DNA of 64,000 nt. Source: DATEKX01 sp963726785 (GTDB lineage Bacteria > Acidobacteriota > Blastocatellia > UBA7656). Numbering within the stretch: position 1 is the stretch's first letter; every line of letters begins with the position of its first letter. The DNA is taken from contig CAVSDJ010000005.1 of NCBI GenBank assembly GCA_963726785.1, positions 119,911 to 183,910 of the forward strand, read 5' to 3'. Below are positions 27,231-36,816 of this stretch, one piece after another. Below the pieces are notes generated by a model. It was given only the letters and a program-made list of their open reading frames with translations, was not told where the DNA came from and did not search any database. The position numbers and the translations under genes were made by a program.

Positions 27231-27300
27231 TCAGTGGTCAGCGGCCAGTGGTCAGATATAGAACAATTCTGAACTGGCTACTGGCCACTGACCACTGACA
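27231..27300. repeat. Inverted repeat inside the rpmA-obg spacer
   Basis: TCAGTGGTCAGCGGCCAGTG at the left is matched by CTGGCCACTGACCACTGAC at the right around a short AT-rich centre. It fills the whole spacer and ends two bases before the obg ATG, leaving obg without a recognisable Shine-Dalgarno sequence outside the hairpin arm. Confidence 0.8.
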
Positions 27301-27302
27301 AG

Positions 27303-28334
27303 ATGCAGTTTTTAGATCGGGCCAGGCTAGTAGTTAAAGGCGGTGACGGTGGCAACGGCGTGACTGCGTTTCGCCGCGAGAAGTTCGTACCGCGAGGCGG
27401 CCCCTCCGGCGGCGATGGCGGGCGCGGCGGCTCGGTCTTCATGGAATCTACCACCCAGCTCAACACGCTTTTGCAATTCCGATTCAACCCCGAATATCGC
27501 GCTGATCGCGGCAGACACGGCGAAGGCAGCAATCGCCACGGACGCGACGGCGAAGATGTAACCATACTTATTCCCGTCGGCACGATTGTTTCGGATGCAG
27601 AGACAGGTGAACTCGTCCACGATTTTTCCCTTGCCGGAGAGCGCATCAACATCGCGCCGGGCGGGCGCGGCGGAAAAGGCAATGCTCGGTTTGCAACCTC
27701 GACTAATCGCGCGCCGCGCTATCACCAGGACGGAGAGCCTGGCATAGTCCGCTCGCTTCAGCTTGAGTTGAAGTTGATTGCAGACATCGGACTGGTCGGC
27801 TTTCCTAACGTGGGAAAGTCAACCTTGATCTCGCGCATATCGGCTGCGCGGCCAAAGATAGCCGATTACCCGTTCACCACGCTCGAACCAAATCTCGGCG
27901 TCGTCACTTATGGCGATGGCGACACTTATGTAGTCGCAGACATTCCGGGATTGATCGAGGGCGCGCACGAAGGCACAGGGCTAGGGCTTGAGTTCCTGCG
28001 TCACATCGAACGCACGAAGCTTCTGCTGCACGTTGTTGATGTCTCTTCGACAGAGCGCGACCCGGTTGAAGATTTTTTGACAATCAGCAACGAGCTGAAA
28101 CTTTACAAATCCGATCTGCTCGACAAGCCGCAGGTCGTCGCGGCGTCAAAGATGGATGCGGTTGATGATTCGGCGCGCGTAGAGCGGTTGCGCCACTTCG
28201 CGGAAGAGCAAGGGCTTGAGATGTTCGAGATTTCAGCAGTGACCGGTCAGGGCATCAAACAATTGATCAATGCGCTCGGCAAGAAGGTCGAGCAGATTCG
28301 CACGAGGAGTGAGGAATTAGTTTCTGGTTTCTAG
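27303..28334 (+). CDS. obg: GTPase Obg/CgtA
   Basis: 343 residues. An essential GTPase of 50S ribosome maturation and stress control. The N-terminal Obg fold is Gly-rich (GGDGGNGVTAFRREKFVPRG). The G domain has GFPNVGKSTL (G1), ADIPGLIEGAHEGTGLG (G3 and switch), SKMDAV (G4) and ISAVTGQG (G5). It ends right after the G domain with no C-terminal OCT extension. The spacer upstream is entirely a palindromic repeat. Confidence 0.96.
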   Translation: MQFLDRARLVVKGGDGGNGVTAFRREKFVPRGGPSGGDGGRGGSVFMESTTQLNTLLQFRFNPEYRADRGRHGEGSNRHGRDGEDVTILIPVGTIVSDAETGELVHDFSLAGERINIAPGGRGGKGNARFATSTNRAPRYHQDGEPGIVRSLQLELKLIADIGLVGFPNVGKSTLISRISAARPKIADYPFTTLEPNLGVVTYGDGDTYVVADIPGLIEGAHEGTGLGLEFLRHIERTKLLLHVVDVSSTERDPVEDFLTISNELKLYKSDLLDKPQVVAASKMDAVDDSARVERLRHFAEEQGLEMFEISAVTGQGIKQLINALGKKVEQIRTRSEELVSGF

Positions 28335-28411
28335 TTTCTGATTTCTGGTTGCAGCTTTCGACTTGTTTGAGGCGAATAAAGCATCTTGAACTGGAAACCG
28401 GGAACCATTAG
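28320..28411. repeat. TTTCTGGTTTC repeat element
   Basis: Tandem-like TTTCTGGTTTCTAGTTTCTG units at the left, with partial complement AACTGGAAACCGGGAACC at the right. It overlaps the last codons of obg and fills the gap before nadD. Confidence 0.6.
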
Positions 28412-28414
28412 CTT

Positions 28415-29083
28415 ATGAACGAGCGGCGAATAGGAGCATATGGAGGCACATTCGACCCGTTGCACAATGGACATTTGGAAGTTTCGCGTGCTGTAGTTCG
28501 GAACTTTGCGCTCGACGAATTGCTGATTATCCCTGCGCACAGGCCGCCTCACAAAAATGCGCGCTCTATCTCGGACGCTTATCACAGATATGCGATGGCC
28601 GTTTTAGCCACGCTCGATGAACCGCGCATGAAAGTGTCAACCATGGAAATCGAAGCGCCGGAAAGACCTTACACCTTTGAAACTATTGAGCGGTTGCGCG
28701 ACGTATACGGTTCGCAGACTTCATTGTTCTTTGTGATGGGCGCAGATTCTTTCGAGGAGTTGAACACCTGGCGCGAGCCTGAGCGAATACTGGCAAACGC
28801 AAATCTGATAATTGCTGCGCGGCCAGGATACGATGTCAATGCGTCGCATCTTTCAGCCGCGCTTCAATCGAATATAATTGATCTGAGAGAGAATCAGGAC
28901 AAGGACGTTCGATTGCCAGATGGTCAAATAAATTGTTGTCGGGTTTTTTTGACCGATTACGTAAACGTGGACATCTCTGCTACGGATATAAGACAACGTC
29001 GGCGCGACGGAGAAACGATTGAAGGTTTGGTTCCTCCGCGCGTAATTAATTATATCGAGAAATACGAATTGTATAGGCGGTAA
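28415..29083 (+). CDS. nadD: Nicotinate-nucleotide adenylyltransferase
   Basis: 222 residues. It forms nicotinate adenine dinucleotide in NAD synthesis. The nucleotidyltransferase motif GGTFDPLHNGHLEVSR is at the N-terminus, with FFVMGADSFEELNTW in the middle and the closing ISATDIRQRRRDG near the C-terminus. An insertion of about 15 residues rich in charged residues lies before the last motif. It is part of the obg-nadD-rsfS run common in bacteria. Confidence 0.94.
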   Translation: MNERRIGAYGGTFDPLHNGHLEVSRAVVRNFALDELLIIPAHRPPHKNARSISDAYHRYAMAVLATLDEPRMKVSTMEIEAPERPYTFETIERLRDVYGSQTSLFFVMGADSFEELNTWREPERILANANLIIAARPGYDVNASHLSAALQSNIIDLRENQDKDVRLPDGQINCCRVFLTDYVNVDISATDIRQRRRDGETIEGLVPPRVINYIEKYELYRR

Positions 29084-29087
29084 TCTG

Positions 29088-29489
29088 ATGAGTCGTAGGG
29101 CAAAAGAAGAAATTGAACTGCAAAACGCTGATTCGCCGCTTGAGCCGGAAGATGCAGTGAAGGTTGCCGCGCGCGCCGCGAGCGACAAGAAAGCAAACGA
29201 TATCGTGCTGCTTGATCTGCGCGAGATCGCTTCATTCACAGAGTTCTTCCTGATCTGCACGGGAACCAACTCGCGCCAGGTGCAAGCCATCTCGGATGCC
29301 GTCGGCGAGCAACTGCGTAATGAAGGCAAGCGCCCATTGCATATCGAAGGCTATAGCAGTGCCGAGTGGATTCTGCTAGACTACGGCGATTTCATCGTGC
29401 ATGTGTTCAGCGGTGCGTCGCGTCGTTTCTATGATCTCGAACGATTATGGCGCGACGCCAAGCGCGTAGAGATCAAAGAAGAATCATGA
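29088..29489 (+). CDS. rsfS: Ribosomal silencing factor RsfS
   Basis: 133 residues. It binds L14 and blocks 30S-50S joining in poor conditions. Family motifs: DIVLLDLREIASFTEFFLIC, GTNSRQVQAISDAV, HIEGYSSAEWILLDYGDFIV and FYDLERLWRDAKRV. It starts five bases after nadD. Confidence 0.95.
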   Translation: MSRRAKEEIELQNADSPLEPEDAVKVAARAASDKKANDIVLLDLREIASFTEFFLICTGTNSRQVQAISDAVGEQLRNEGKRPLHIEGYSSAEWILLDYGDFIVHVFSGASRRFYDLERLWRDAKRVEIKEES

Positions 29490-29556
29490 ATGATTAGTTA
29501 TGAAAAGCACACTCTCGCTTTTTAATTCATCATTCATCGTTCATACTTTATAGTTT
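29490..29556. repeat. ATGAATGATTA/TTCATCATTCATCG element
   Basis: A short member of the GATGAAT family: GAATCATGAATGATTAGT at the left, and TTAATTCATCATTCATCG then TTCATAC on the right, around a small centre. It overlaps the rsfS stop. Confidence 0.6.
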
Positions 29557-29574
29557 CAACTGGCGGCAAGAGAT

Positions 29575-30528
29575 ATGAAGCTTGTCATTAATTCGCCCGC
29601 CATGCAAAGAGTGGCGGAGGTCGTCGAAAGGGTCGCGGCCACAGGCGCAAATGTTCTTGTGCTCGGTGAATCAGGAACCGGCAAAGATGTGGTCGCGCGC
29701 CTGATCCATGACCTCGGCGCGCGGCGCGACCGCCCTTTTGTCAAAATAGACTGCGCGTCGCTGCCCGAAGAATTGCTTGAGTCGGAACTGTTCGGTTACG
29801 AGAAAGGGGCTTTCACAGGCGCGACCGAATCTAAGCCTGGAAGATTTGAAGCAGCAGACGGCGGCACGCTCATCTTAGACGAGATCGCAAGCCTCAGCCC
29901 ATCGTCTCAGGCCAAATTGCTGCGCGTGATCGAAGAGCGCAGCTTCGAGCGATTGGGCGGAAAGCAGAGCGTGCGAATTGACGTTCGCATAATCGCGCTC
30001 GCCAACGTCGACATGAAAGAGGCTGTGCGCGCTCACGCCTTTCGCGGAGACCTTTATTATAGGCTGGCCGTTGTAACTATCGAACTGCCGCGCCTGGTTG
30101 ATCGAATCGAAGACGTGCCGCAGCTTGCAGAACAGTTCCTCAGACAGTTTGCCGCGCGCAGCGGGCGCGTAGGGGTTCATCTTTCAAGCGAAGCGGTTGA
30201 AACGCTCAAGAACTATGATTTCCCGGGCAATGTTCGGGAGCTGAGAAACATCATAGAACATGCAATGCTCGCGGCGCATAGAGAGGCTATCGAGCCGGAG
30301 CAGTTACCTGATTACTTGAGATCAGCAGCGCGATTGATGCAATCGCGCATGCGCAAGCCATCGCTTGCAGAGCTTGAATCGGTTTACATACGCGAGGTGC
30401 TTGAGCATACGCGTGGAAACAAGACACGCGCCGCCGAGATACTAGGCATCAGCCGCAAGAACCTTTATGAAAAGATGCGGCGCTACAACATCGGCAAAGC
30501 GAAGGCGAATCACGCGGGGCAAGGCTGA
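29575..30528 (+). CDS. Sigma-54-dependent activator without sensory domain
   Basis: 317 residues. The AAA+ domain starts almost at the N-terminus: Walker A GESGTGKD, the sigma-54-contacting GAFTGA loop, Walker B GGTLILDEIA, and FRGDLYYRLAVVTIELP. A Fis-type helix-turn-helix closes the protein (NKTRAAEILGISRKNLYEKM). No receiver, GAF or PAS domain precedes it, as in PspF, so control must be by a partner or by level. It is inserted between rsfS and rlmH, which are neighbours in many genomes. Confidence 0.9.
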   Translation: MKLVINSPAMQRVAEVVERVAATGANVLVLGESGTGKDVVARLIHDLGARRDRPFVKIDCASLPEELLESELFGYEKGAFTGATESKPGRFEAADGGTLILDEIASLSPSSQAKLLRVIEERSFERLGGKQSVRIDVRIIALANVDMKEAVRAHAFRGDLYYRLAVVTIELPRLVDRIEDVPQLAEQFLRQFAARSGRVGVHLSSEAVETLKNYDFPGNVRELRNIIEHAMLAAHREAIEPEQLPDYLRSAARLMQSRMRKPSLAELESVYIREVLEHTRGNKTRAAEILGISRKNLYEKMRRYNIGKAKANHAGQG

Positions 30529-30538
30529 GTGATGAATA

Positions 30539-31006
30539 ATGAGGTTGCGGTTCGTTTGGATAGGAAAGACGAAGCGTGCTCCGATCAAAGAGTTGATCGG
30601 GGAGTATATGGACCGGCTCGCTCGCTTCGCTCAAGTTGAAATAGTGGAACTGCGCGACCGTGATGACGTGGGAACAGTTGCGCATAGGATCATTGACAAA
30701 GAAGGCGAAGACATACTGGCACGCACGGCGTCCGACCCGTTCGTGATTGCGCTCGATGAGCGCGGGCGCGAGATGGATTCTTTGCAGATGGCCGAGTTCA
30801 TTGAGAAACACCGTTTGACAGGCACCAAGCAGTTAACCTTTATCATCGGTGGTCATGGCGGTCTTTCCGACGCTGTGCGCAAACGGGCAAATTCAGTGCT
30901 GGCGTTGTCTCGCATGACTTTAACTCATGAGTTTGCGCGGGCGTTGCTTGCAGAGCAGGTCTACCGCGCATTTACTATCATCCATGACCTGCCGTATCAA
31001 AAATAA
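30539..31006 (+). CDS. rlmH: 23S rRNA (pseudouridine1915-N3)-methyltransferase RlmH
   Basis: 155 residues of the SPOUT family. It methylates pseudouridine 1915 in helix 69. Motifs: MRLRFVWIGKTKR, ALDERGREMDSLQMAEFIEK, FIIGGHGGLSDAVRKRAN (SAM knot) and LTHEFARALLAEQVYRAFTI ending in LPYQK. Starts 11 bases after the sigma-54 activator. Confidence 0.95.
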   Translation: MRLRFVWIGKTKRAPIKELIGEYMDRLARFAQVEIVELRDRDDVGTVAHRIIDKEGEDILARTASDPFVIALDERGREMDSLQMAEFIEKHRLTGTKQLTFIIGGHGGLSDAVRKRANSVLALSRMTLTHEFARALLAEQVYRAFTIIHDLPYQK

Positions 31007-31084
31007 GGGAGAGCCGATCTGGTTACAGTGGATTCAGCCTGGGCTATCGGGTGATTCATTCAAATTCAGGGCCAGGAGATTTCG

Positions 31085-31453
31085 ATGGATAAAAAGAGAT
31101 TAAAACAATACGAGGCCAAGTTGATCGAGCGCAGAAACCAGTTACTCAACATGGTTGAGCGCACAGAAGATTATGGCCGCGAAGCTGACCGCGATGTCAG
31201 CCAGGATCCTGCCGATAAGGCATCGAACTCATACACTAAAGAACTCCTCTTTTCTCAAAGCACGAACGAGCGCAACACTCTCCGGCTGATTGAAGAGGCG
31301 ATTGATCGAATAGCCGATGGGTCTTACGGTGAATGCATAAACTGCGGCGAAGAGATTCAGCCCAAGCGGCTCGACGCCATTGCGTGGACGCCTCACTGCA
31401 TTCGCTGCCAGGAACTTATGGAACAGGGTTTATTAACCGAAAAAGAGATTTAG
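31085..31453 (+). CDS. DksA/TraR-type zinc finger protein
   Basis: 122 residues. A coiled-coil N-terminal half (DKKRLKQYEAKLIERRNQLL) precedes the C4 zinc finger CINCGEEIQPKRL with CIRCQELMEQG. DksA-family proteins enter the RNA polymerase secondary channel and modulate rRNA and stress promoters. AGGAG is present before the ATG. Followed by a strong hairpin. Confidence 0.9.
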   Translation: MDKKRLKQYEAKLIERRNQLLNMVERTEDYGREADRDVSQDPADKASNSYTKELLFSQSTNERNTLRLIEEAIDRIADGSYGECINCGEEIQPKRLDAIAWTPHCIRCQELMEQGLLTEKEI

Positions 31454-31461
31454 GATTTTTG

Positions 31462-31511
31462 AAATCGCCGCAGCTATCAAAGCCTGTCTGCTTCGATAGC
31501 TGCGGCGATTT
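31462..31511. terminator. Long hairpin after the dksA-like gene
   Basis: 22-base arms (31462-31483 and 31490-31511) with one mismatch and a six-base loop CTGTCT. A T-run precedes it on the plus strand (GATTTTT) and only a TTTT follows after GC, so it may be a bidirectional or minus-strand terminator. It is unusually long for one. Confidence 0.6.
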
Positions 31512-31609
31512 GCTTTTCGCGCTTTCGATTTCCATCCCCTCATTACGGGCCGTGACCTCAACGCGTCCTTGCGGCCTTATCCCGCTGATATATCTATAGA
31601 GGCTCAAGC

Positions 31610-32353
31610 GTGCTTCTTCGCGTCATCAAAAAAGTGAGAGACGGGCTTATCGCTTCCATCTATCCCGAACAATGCCGCATGTGCGGTCATATGATCGAAT
31701 CTTACGATGACGGTGTAGCCTGTCGCGACTGCTGGCTCAATTCATCAATCACCAAATTGATCACAGACCCTGCGTGCCTGAAGTGCGCAACGCCGCTTTA
31801 TGCGAGCAGTGAGCGGCAGCACTGCGGCAGTTGCCAATCGCTTCCCTTCTCGGTTGCGCGCGCCTGCGCAGTCTATTCAGGCGCGATTGAAGCAAGCATA
31901 CTATTTCTAAAAACTCAGCCGCACATCTGCCGCCGCTTGCGCGAAATCATCGCTCAGACTTACTCAAAGCACGGCGTGGCTCTAGCCAACGACATAGTCG
32001 TACCTGTCCCGTTGCATAGGTCGAGAGAGCAGGAGCGCGGATTCAATCAAGCGGGGATAGTTGCGAAAATAATCTGTTCGGATTTTCACCTCAACCTCGA
32101 TGCTCGCCTGCTGATTCGCGTGAAGCGCACAGAGCGTCACCGCGCAGGGCTCGATGTGAAAGATCGCGCGCGGTCTGTCGAGCGCGCGTTCGAAGTAGCG
32201 CGTCCCAACATTGCGCGGGGAGCACGCGTGCTGTTAGTCGATGATGTGTTCACGACAGGCAGTACAATTGCGTCGGCAACAAAAGCGTTGCTTGATTGTG
32301 GCGCGGCGCGCGTGAGCGTCTTTGCCATCGCGCGAGTCCCGGTAAAAGCGTGA
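31610..32353 (+). CDS. ComF-family phosphoribosyltransferase-like protein
   Basis: 247 residues, GTG start. N-terminal zinc-ribbon-like Cys pairs (CRMCGHM, CRDCW, CLKCATP, CGSCQ) precede a type I phosphoribosyltransferase domain with VPVPLHRSREQERGFNQA and the PRPP motif VLLVDDVFTTGST. ComF homologues take part in DNA uptake in competent bacteria, though the enzymatic role is unclear. Confidence 0.9.
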   Translation: MLLRVIKKVRDGLIASIYPEQCRMCGHMIESYDDGVACRDCWLNSSITKLITDPACLKCATPLYASSERQHCGSCQSLPFSVARACAVYSGAIEASILFLKTQPHICRRLREIIAQTYSKHGVALANDIVVPVPLHRSREQERGFNQAGIVAKIICSDFHLNLDARLLIRVKRTERHRAGLDVKDRARSVERAFEVARPNIARGARVLLVDDVFTTGSTIASATKALLDCGAARVSVFAIARVPVKA

Positions 32354-32600
32354 TCTTTGCTGCTGAACTCTCAATGCAATTTTTCGCAATTGGACTTGTA
32401 ATTTCCGGCCAGAAGTTGTAGATTCCACCCATCGAAAGCCAGAAGTAACTCAGCACTGGGGCAATCAAGGCGCAAAACATTCAAAGATAGTTCAGGTGCG
32501 GAGCATCTATCTTGTTTTCGTCAGTCACGTTTTCAGTCAATCTCGGTAAGCTCACTTAGGAAATCAGCACCTGTACAAACAGGTCTTGAGGAGGATGCAT

Positions 32601-35600
32601 ATGAATAAACGTTTCACAAGCCGCATAGGCTTGCTTCTGGTCGTGCTTTCGCTTGTGACTTCTACAGTCCCTGCGCAGGTCACGACCACCGGGCGACTCA
32701 CAGGCGTCGTTACAGACTCTCAAGGCGCGCTCATCCCCAAAGCTCAAATCGTAGCCAAAAACGATCAGACTCAAGGGGAGTACAAGACCGCAGCCAATGA
32801 TGAGGGCGGATGGAACATTCCTTCCATTCCGAACGGCACATACACTGTAACAATCACCGCTAACGGCTTTAAGACGACCGTGGCGAAAGAGGTGAAAGTT
32901 GACGCAAGCCAGGTCGCTACGTTAAACAGTACGCTTGAGCCAGGCGGTGCAAGCGAGCAGGTGGTTGTGACGGGCGGCGCGGCGGTTCTTCAAACCGAAA
33001 GCGCGACCGTGTCAACGACCATCGTCGGGCGTCAAATCGGCGAGCTTCCTTTCAGCACGCGAGACGCGCTCACGCTCGTAACCACGCTGCCGGGCGTAGC
33101 CACCCCAGGCGTTCCACGCGCTTCAACCATCAACGGCCTGCCGAAAAGTGCAGTCAATCTGACTTTAGACGGCGCGAATATCCAAGACAACTTCCTTCGC
33201 TCTTCGGACGGTTTCTTCACAAGCATTCAGGCAAAATCAGACGCCGTGCAGGAAGTGACCGTTTCGACCGCAGTGCCGGGCGCTGAGAGCGGCGGCGAAG
33301 GCGCAGTCCAGGTGCGATTTATTACCAAGAGCGGATCGCCCGAATTTCATGGCGGCGCGTTCTGGCAGTATCGCTCAAAGACCTTCAACTCGAATTACTA
33401 CTTCAACAACATTGACGGCCTGCCGCGCGATGCGTTCATACTTCGCCAGTACGGCGGCAATCTCGGCGGACCAATAGTCATTCCGGGATTGTGGAAGGAT
33501 CGCGAGAAGGCTTTCTTCTTCGTCAACTACGAGTACTTCACCTTGCCGCAAGATTACGGAACGCAAGGCACACCCGTAGGAAACGTACTTGTGCTGACGC
33601 CTCAAGCGCGACTGGGCAATTTCACCTACGCCGATCCAACCGGCGCAGTCAAAACGGTGAACGTGCTTCAGCTTGCAGCATCCAAAGTGCCCCGCTGGCG
33701 CGGTCTGCCATGGAACGGTTGACCCGACAGTCGGAGCGGGGTTGGATATAATCGAGAGTGCCATCCACAGGTCCGGCGTGCTGACAGAGTCGCATCGCAA
33801 CTCTGGGCGACTTCAACCGTCTGGATTATACTTTCCAGGACCCTGGCAAAAACATCCGCTGGTTCCCGACTGTAAGGCTCGACTACAACATTTCGAGCAA
33901 GCATCACCTGGAGTTCATTCACAATTATCAACACTATTTCTCTGATCCGGATGCGGTCAACGGACAGTTGAGCACCTATCCCGGAGAGGGAATAGTCGTA
34001 GGAAGCCCGGGAGTGACCGGCTCGATTCACCGCAACTCGTTCTCGTTTGTCGCCGCGCACCGCTGGACGATCAATGATCGTATGGTCAATGAAGCGCGAG
34101 CCACATCGTCAGGCAACGGCACTTCGCTGTTTACGCAGGAGTTCGCACCCGGCCTGTATGATTTCTGGGGCGGGTACGCCGTTCAGAGCGGAACCTATCT
34201 CGGCTCGCAGGGACTTGCCACCGGAGCTTTCTACAATCGCCGCACACAGTCACGGCGTAACACTCCGGTCAAAGGTTTCAGCGACAACCTCAATTTGTTG
34301 AGGGGGCCGCATACGCTCAACATCGGATTTGCTTACACGCGAGTGGCATCATTCACTCAGGCTGTGGGCACTCAGACCGTGCCGCAGATCGTATTCGGCT
34401 TCGCTACAGGCGATCCGATAACGACCGGCGCGACAAACATATTCTCGACCACGAACTTCCCCGGCTCAACCGCGGCTCAGCGCACCCAGGCGTCACAGCT
34501 TTACGCTGCGCTGGTGGGGCGAATAAGCGGAATAAACGCCTCGGCTTCGCTCGACGAAAATACGCGGGCGTTCGGCTTCGTTCCATTTACTGAGCGCAAT
34601 CACCAGAACGAATTTGCCTATTACGTTCAGGACACTTGGAAGGTCAAGCCAAATCTGACCCTGAACTACGGCTTGCGATGGGAGATTGATCCTTCGCCGG
34701 TCAACGACAATCTGGTTTACACCAGGACAGGGATTGAAGGCGTGTTCGGCGTTTCGGGCAACGGCAATCTGTTCAGGCCGGACATTATCAGCAATACGCC
34801 AACTTTCTTCCGTTTGCTGGAACCGTCCGAGAAGGGATTCAGAACCCGTCACACGGATTTCGCCCCGTCATTCGGCTTTGCCTGGAGTCCCAACTTCAAG
34901 TCGGGCATCCTTAACAAGCTGTTTGGCGATAGCGATCAAACGGTATTTCGCGGCGGCTACTCGGTCGCTTATACTCGTGAAGGCTTCAATGCGTACACGA
35001 GCATATTTGGCGCAAACGATGGGCCGACTATCACTCTCAATGTCAGCCCGACGCTTACGCCGGATATCTTCCCTGCGGGAAGCGTACACTTCCGAGATCG
35101 GCCCAATTTCCCCGCGCTCGCTCCTCCGGCGGATGACAGCCGATTCCCGCTGCTTGCCACCGCAGCAACAGCGGCTAACGATTTCGATCCGAACCTGAAG
35201 CCGGGTTACACGCAGTCCTACTCGTTCGGCCTCCAGCGCGAACTGACCAAGGACACTGCGATTGAGCTTCGTTATGTTGGCACGCACGGCACTCGTTTGT
35301 GGAGACAGTACAACTACAACGAAGTGAACATATTTGAGAATGGATTCCTCGATCAGTTCAATGCTGCGCGGAACAACCTGCTGATTTTTGCTCAAAGCAA
35401 ATTGCGCTTGCGATCATCTGCAAAAGGGCGGTCTCATCTGCCTCGTTAAGGAACGTGCAACTACGGCAACACTGGTCTGGCCGGTCAAGTTGACATGCCG
35501 CTCATCCAAAATGCGATTAACTCGCCAACCGACCAGACGACAGCGATACAATTGTTACAGGGGCAGGCGGGCGCACTTGCCAACGGCATCGCAACAACCG

Positions 35601-36611
35601 CCGCGCGCATGAGGCAGACTCTTTGACAAGCCAATCTGGTCCCGTCGGTCACGCTGCCTAACGGTGCTTAAGGTGTCGAATCACTTCATCGCCAACCCGC
35701 AGACACTAGGCGGCGCTTTCTTGATAACAAATGGAATTGACACACAATTCCATGCGATGCAGTTGGAGGTTCGCAGACGACTGTCGAAAGGTCTGCTCAT
35801 ACAGGGCAGCTACCAGTTCGGCAAAGCGCTTGCCAACGCTTACGGCAGTTCGGCAGTGGTCGCAATTCAGCCGCGTACATTGCGCGACCTGAATGCAGAC
35901 AAAGGCCCGTCGCCTTGGGACATTCGTCACTCGTTCAAGGCTGACTGGTTATACGAATTGCCGATTGGGCCGGGCAGAGCTTTCCTGAACGATAACATCC
36001 CGGTCGTAAGCAAAGTGCTCGAAGGCTGGCAGACGGGCGGCGTTGCCCGCATCCAGTCCGGCGGAGTTTTCCTGTTGACCAGCGGACGCACGACCTTCAA
36101 CCAGAACGAAGCTGGTGTCACGCTTCACAACATCACGACCAAACAGCTTCAAGATCTGGTCAAGATTCGCAAGGAGACAGTTGGCGGGAACGGAGTGGTC
36201 TTCTTCCTGCCGGATTCGATCATCCAGAACTCGCAGGCAGCATTCGAAGTCGGCGGCAAGACGCTTGAAGATCTCGACCCGAGCGCGCCATACATCGGCC
36301 CGGCAACGACGGGCGGCGAGCTTGGATCGCGCATCTTCCTCAACGGCCCGAAGACCATACGCTTCGACCTCAATCTGGTCAAGCGGACGCGAATCACCGA
36401 GCGGGTCAACTTCGAAGCGCGCATGCAGATGTTGAACGCATTTAACAAGGCGGACTTCTACATCCTCAGCGCCACTGCGGATGCCAGAACCGTCGGGGTC
36501 AATGCGTCGGGCTTCGGTCAGACGCGCGCCGCATATCGCGACTTTACCGTGTCGGGCACGAACGATCCGGGCGGACGAGTCATAGAATTCCAATTCAGGC
36601 TGAACTTCTAA
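32601..36611 (+). pseudogene. Oar-like TonB-dependent receptor, frameshifted
   Basis: About 1,330 residues if repaired. Start ATG at 32601 with GAGGAGG at 32588-32594. Signal peptide (MNKRFTSRIGLLLVVLSLVT, then STVPAQ), carboxypeptidase-regulatory-like domain (GVVTDSQGALIPKAQI, about 30-110), plug domain (LPFSTRDALTLVTTLPGVAT), then a long beta-barrel ending FQFRLNF with a terminal Phe. Frame changes lie near 33,690, 33,800 and several between 35,390 and 35,660, yet homology is continuous across them. This is the large acidobacterial OM receptor family, which probably imports oligosaccharides or other ligands. Confidence 0.85.
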
Positions 36612-36634
36612 TTAAAGGTTTTGCCTCTTAATTA

Positions 36635-36672
36635 ATTGCCTCGGACACTGAGATGTCCGAGGCAATTTTTTT
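36635..36672 (+). terminator. Intrinsic terminator of the Oar-like gene
   Basis: Perfect 13-base arms (36635-36647 and 36654-36666), loop CTGAGA, followed by a run of seven T. Placed 24 bases after the receptor stop. Confidence 0.92.
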
Positions 36673-36700
36673 CTACGTCGGCCCGGCGCGGGCGGCGGGT

Positions 36701-36730
36701 TTGACATTGCTTCTTTCAGGCCACTACAAT
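36701..36730 (+). promoter_or_regulatory. Sigma-70-type promoter before the M16 pair
   Basis: TTGACA at 36701-36706, 18-base spacer, TACAAT at 36725-36730. It follows directly after the terminator and lies about 85 bases before the M16 ATG. Confidence 0.75.
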
Positions 36731-36816
36731 TTTTATCTCGACATTCTGAGTAATAAGGTGACTGTGAGCTACACTTTAAAAGAAACAGGGGATTTTCATT
36801 CATTGCAGAAATAATT

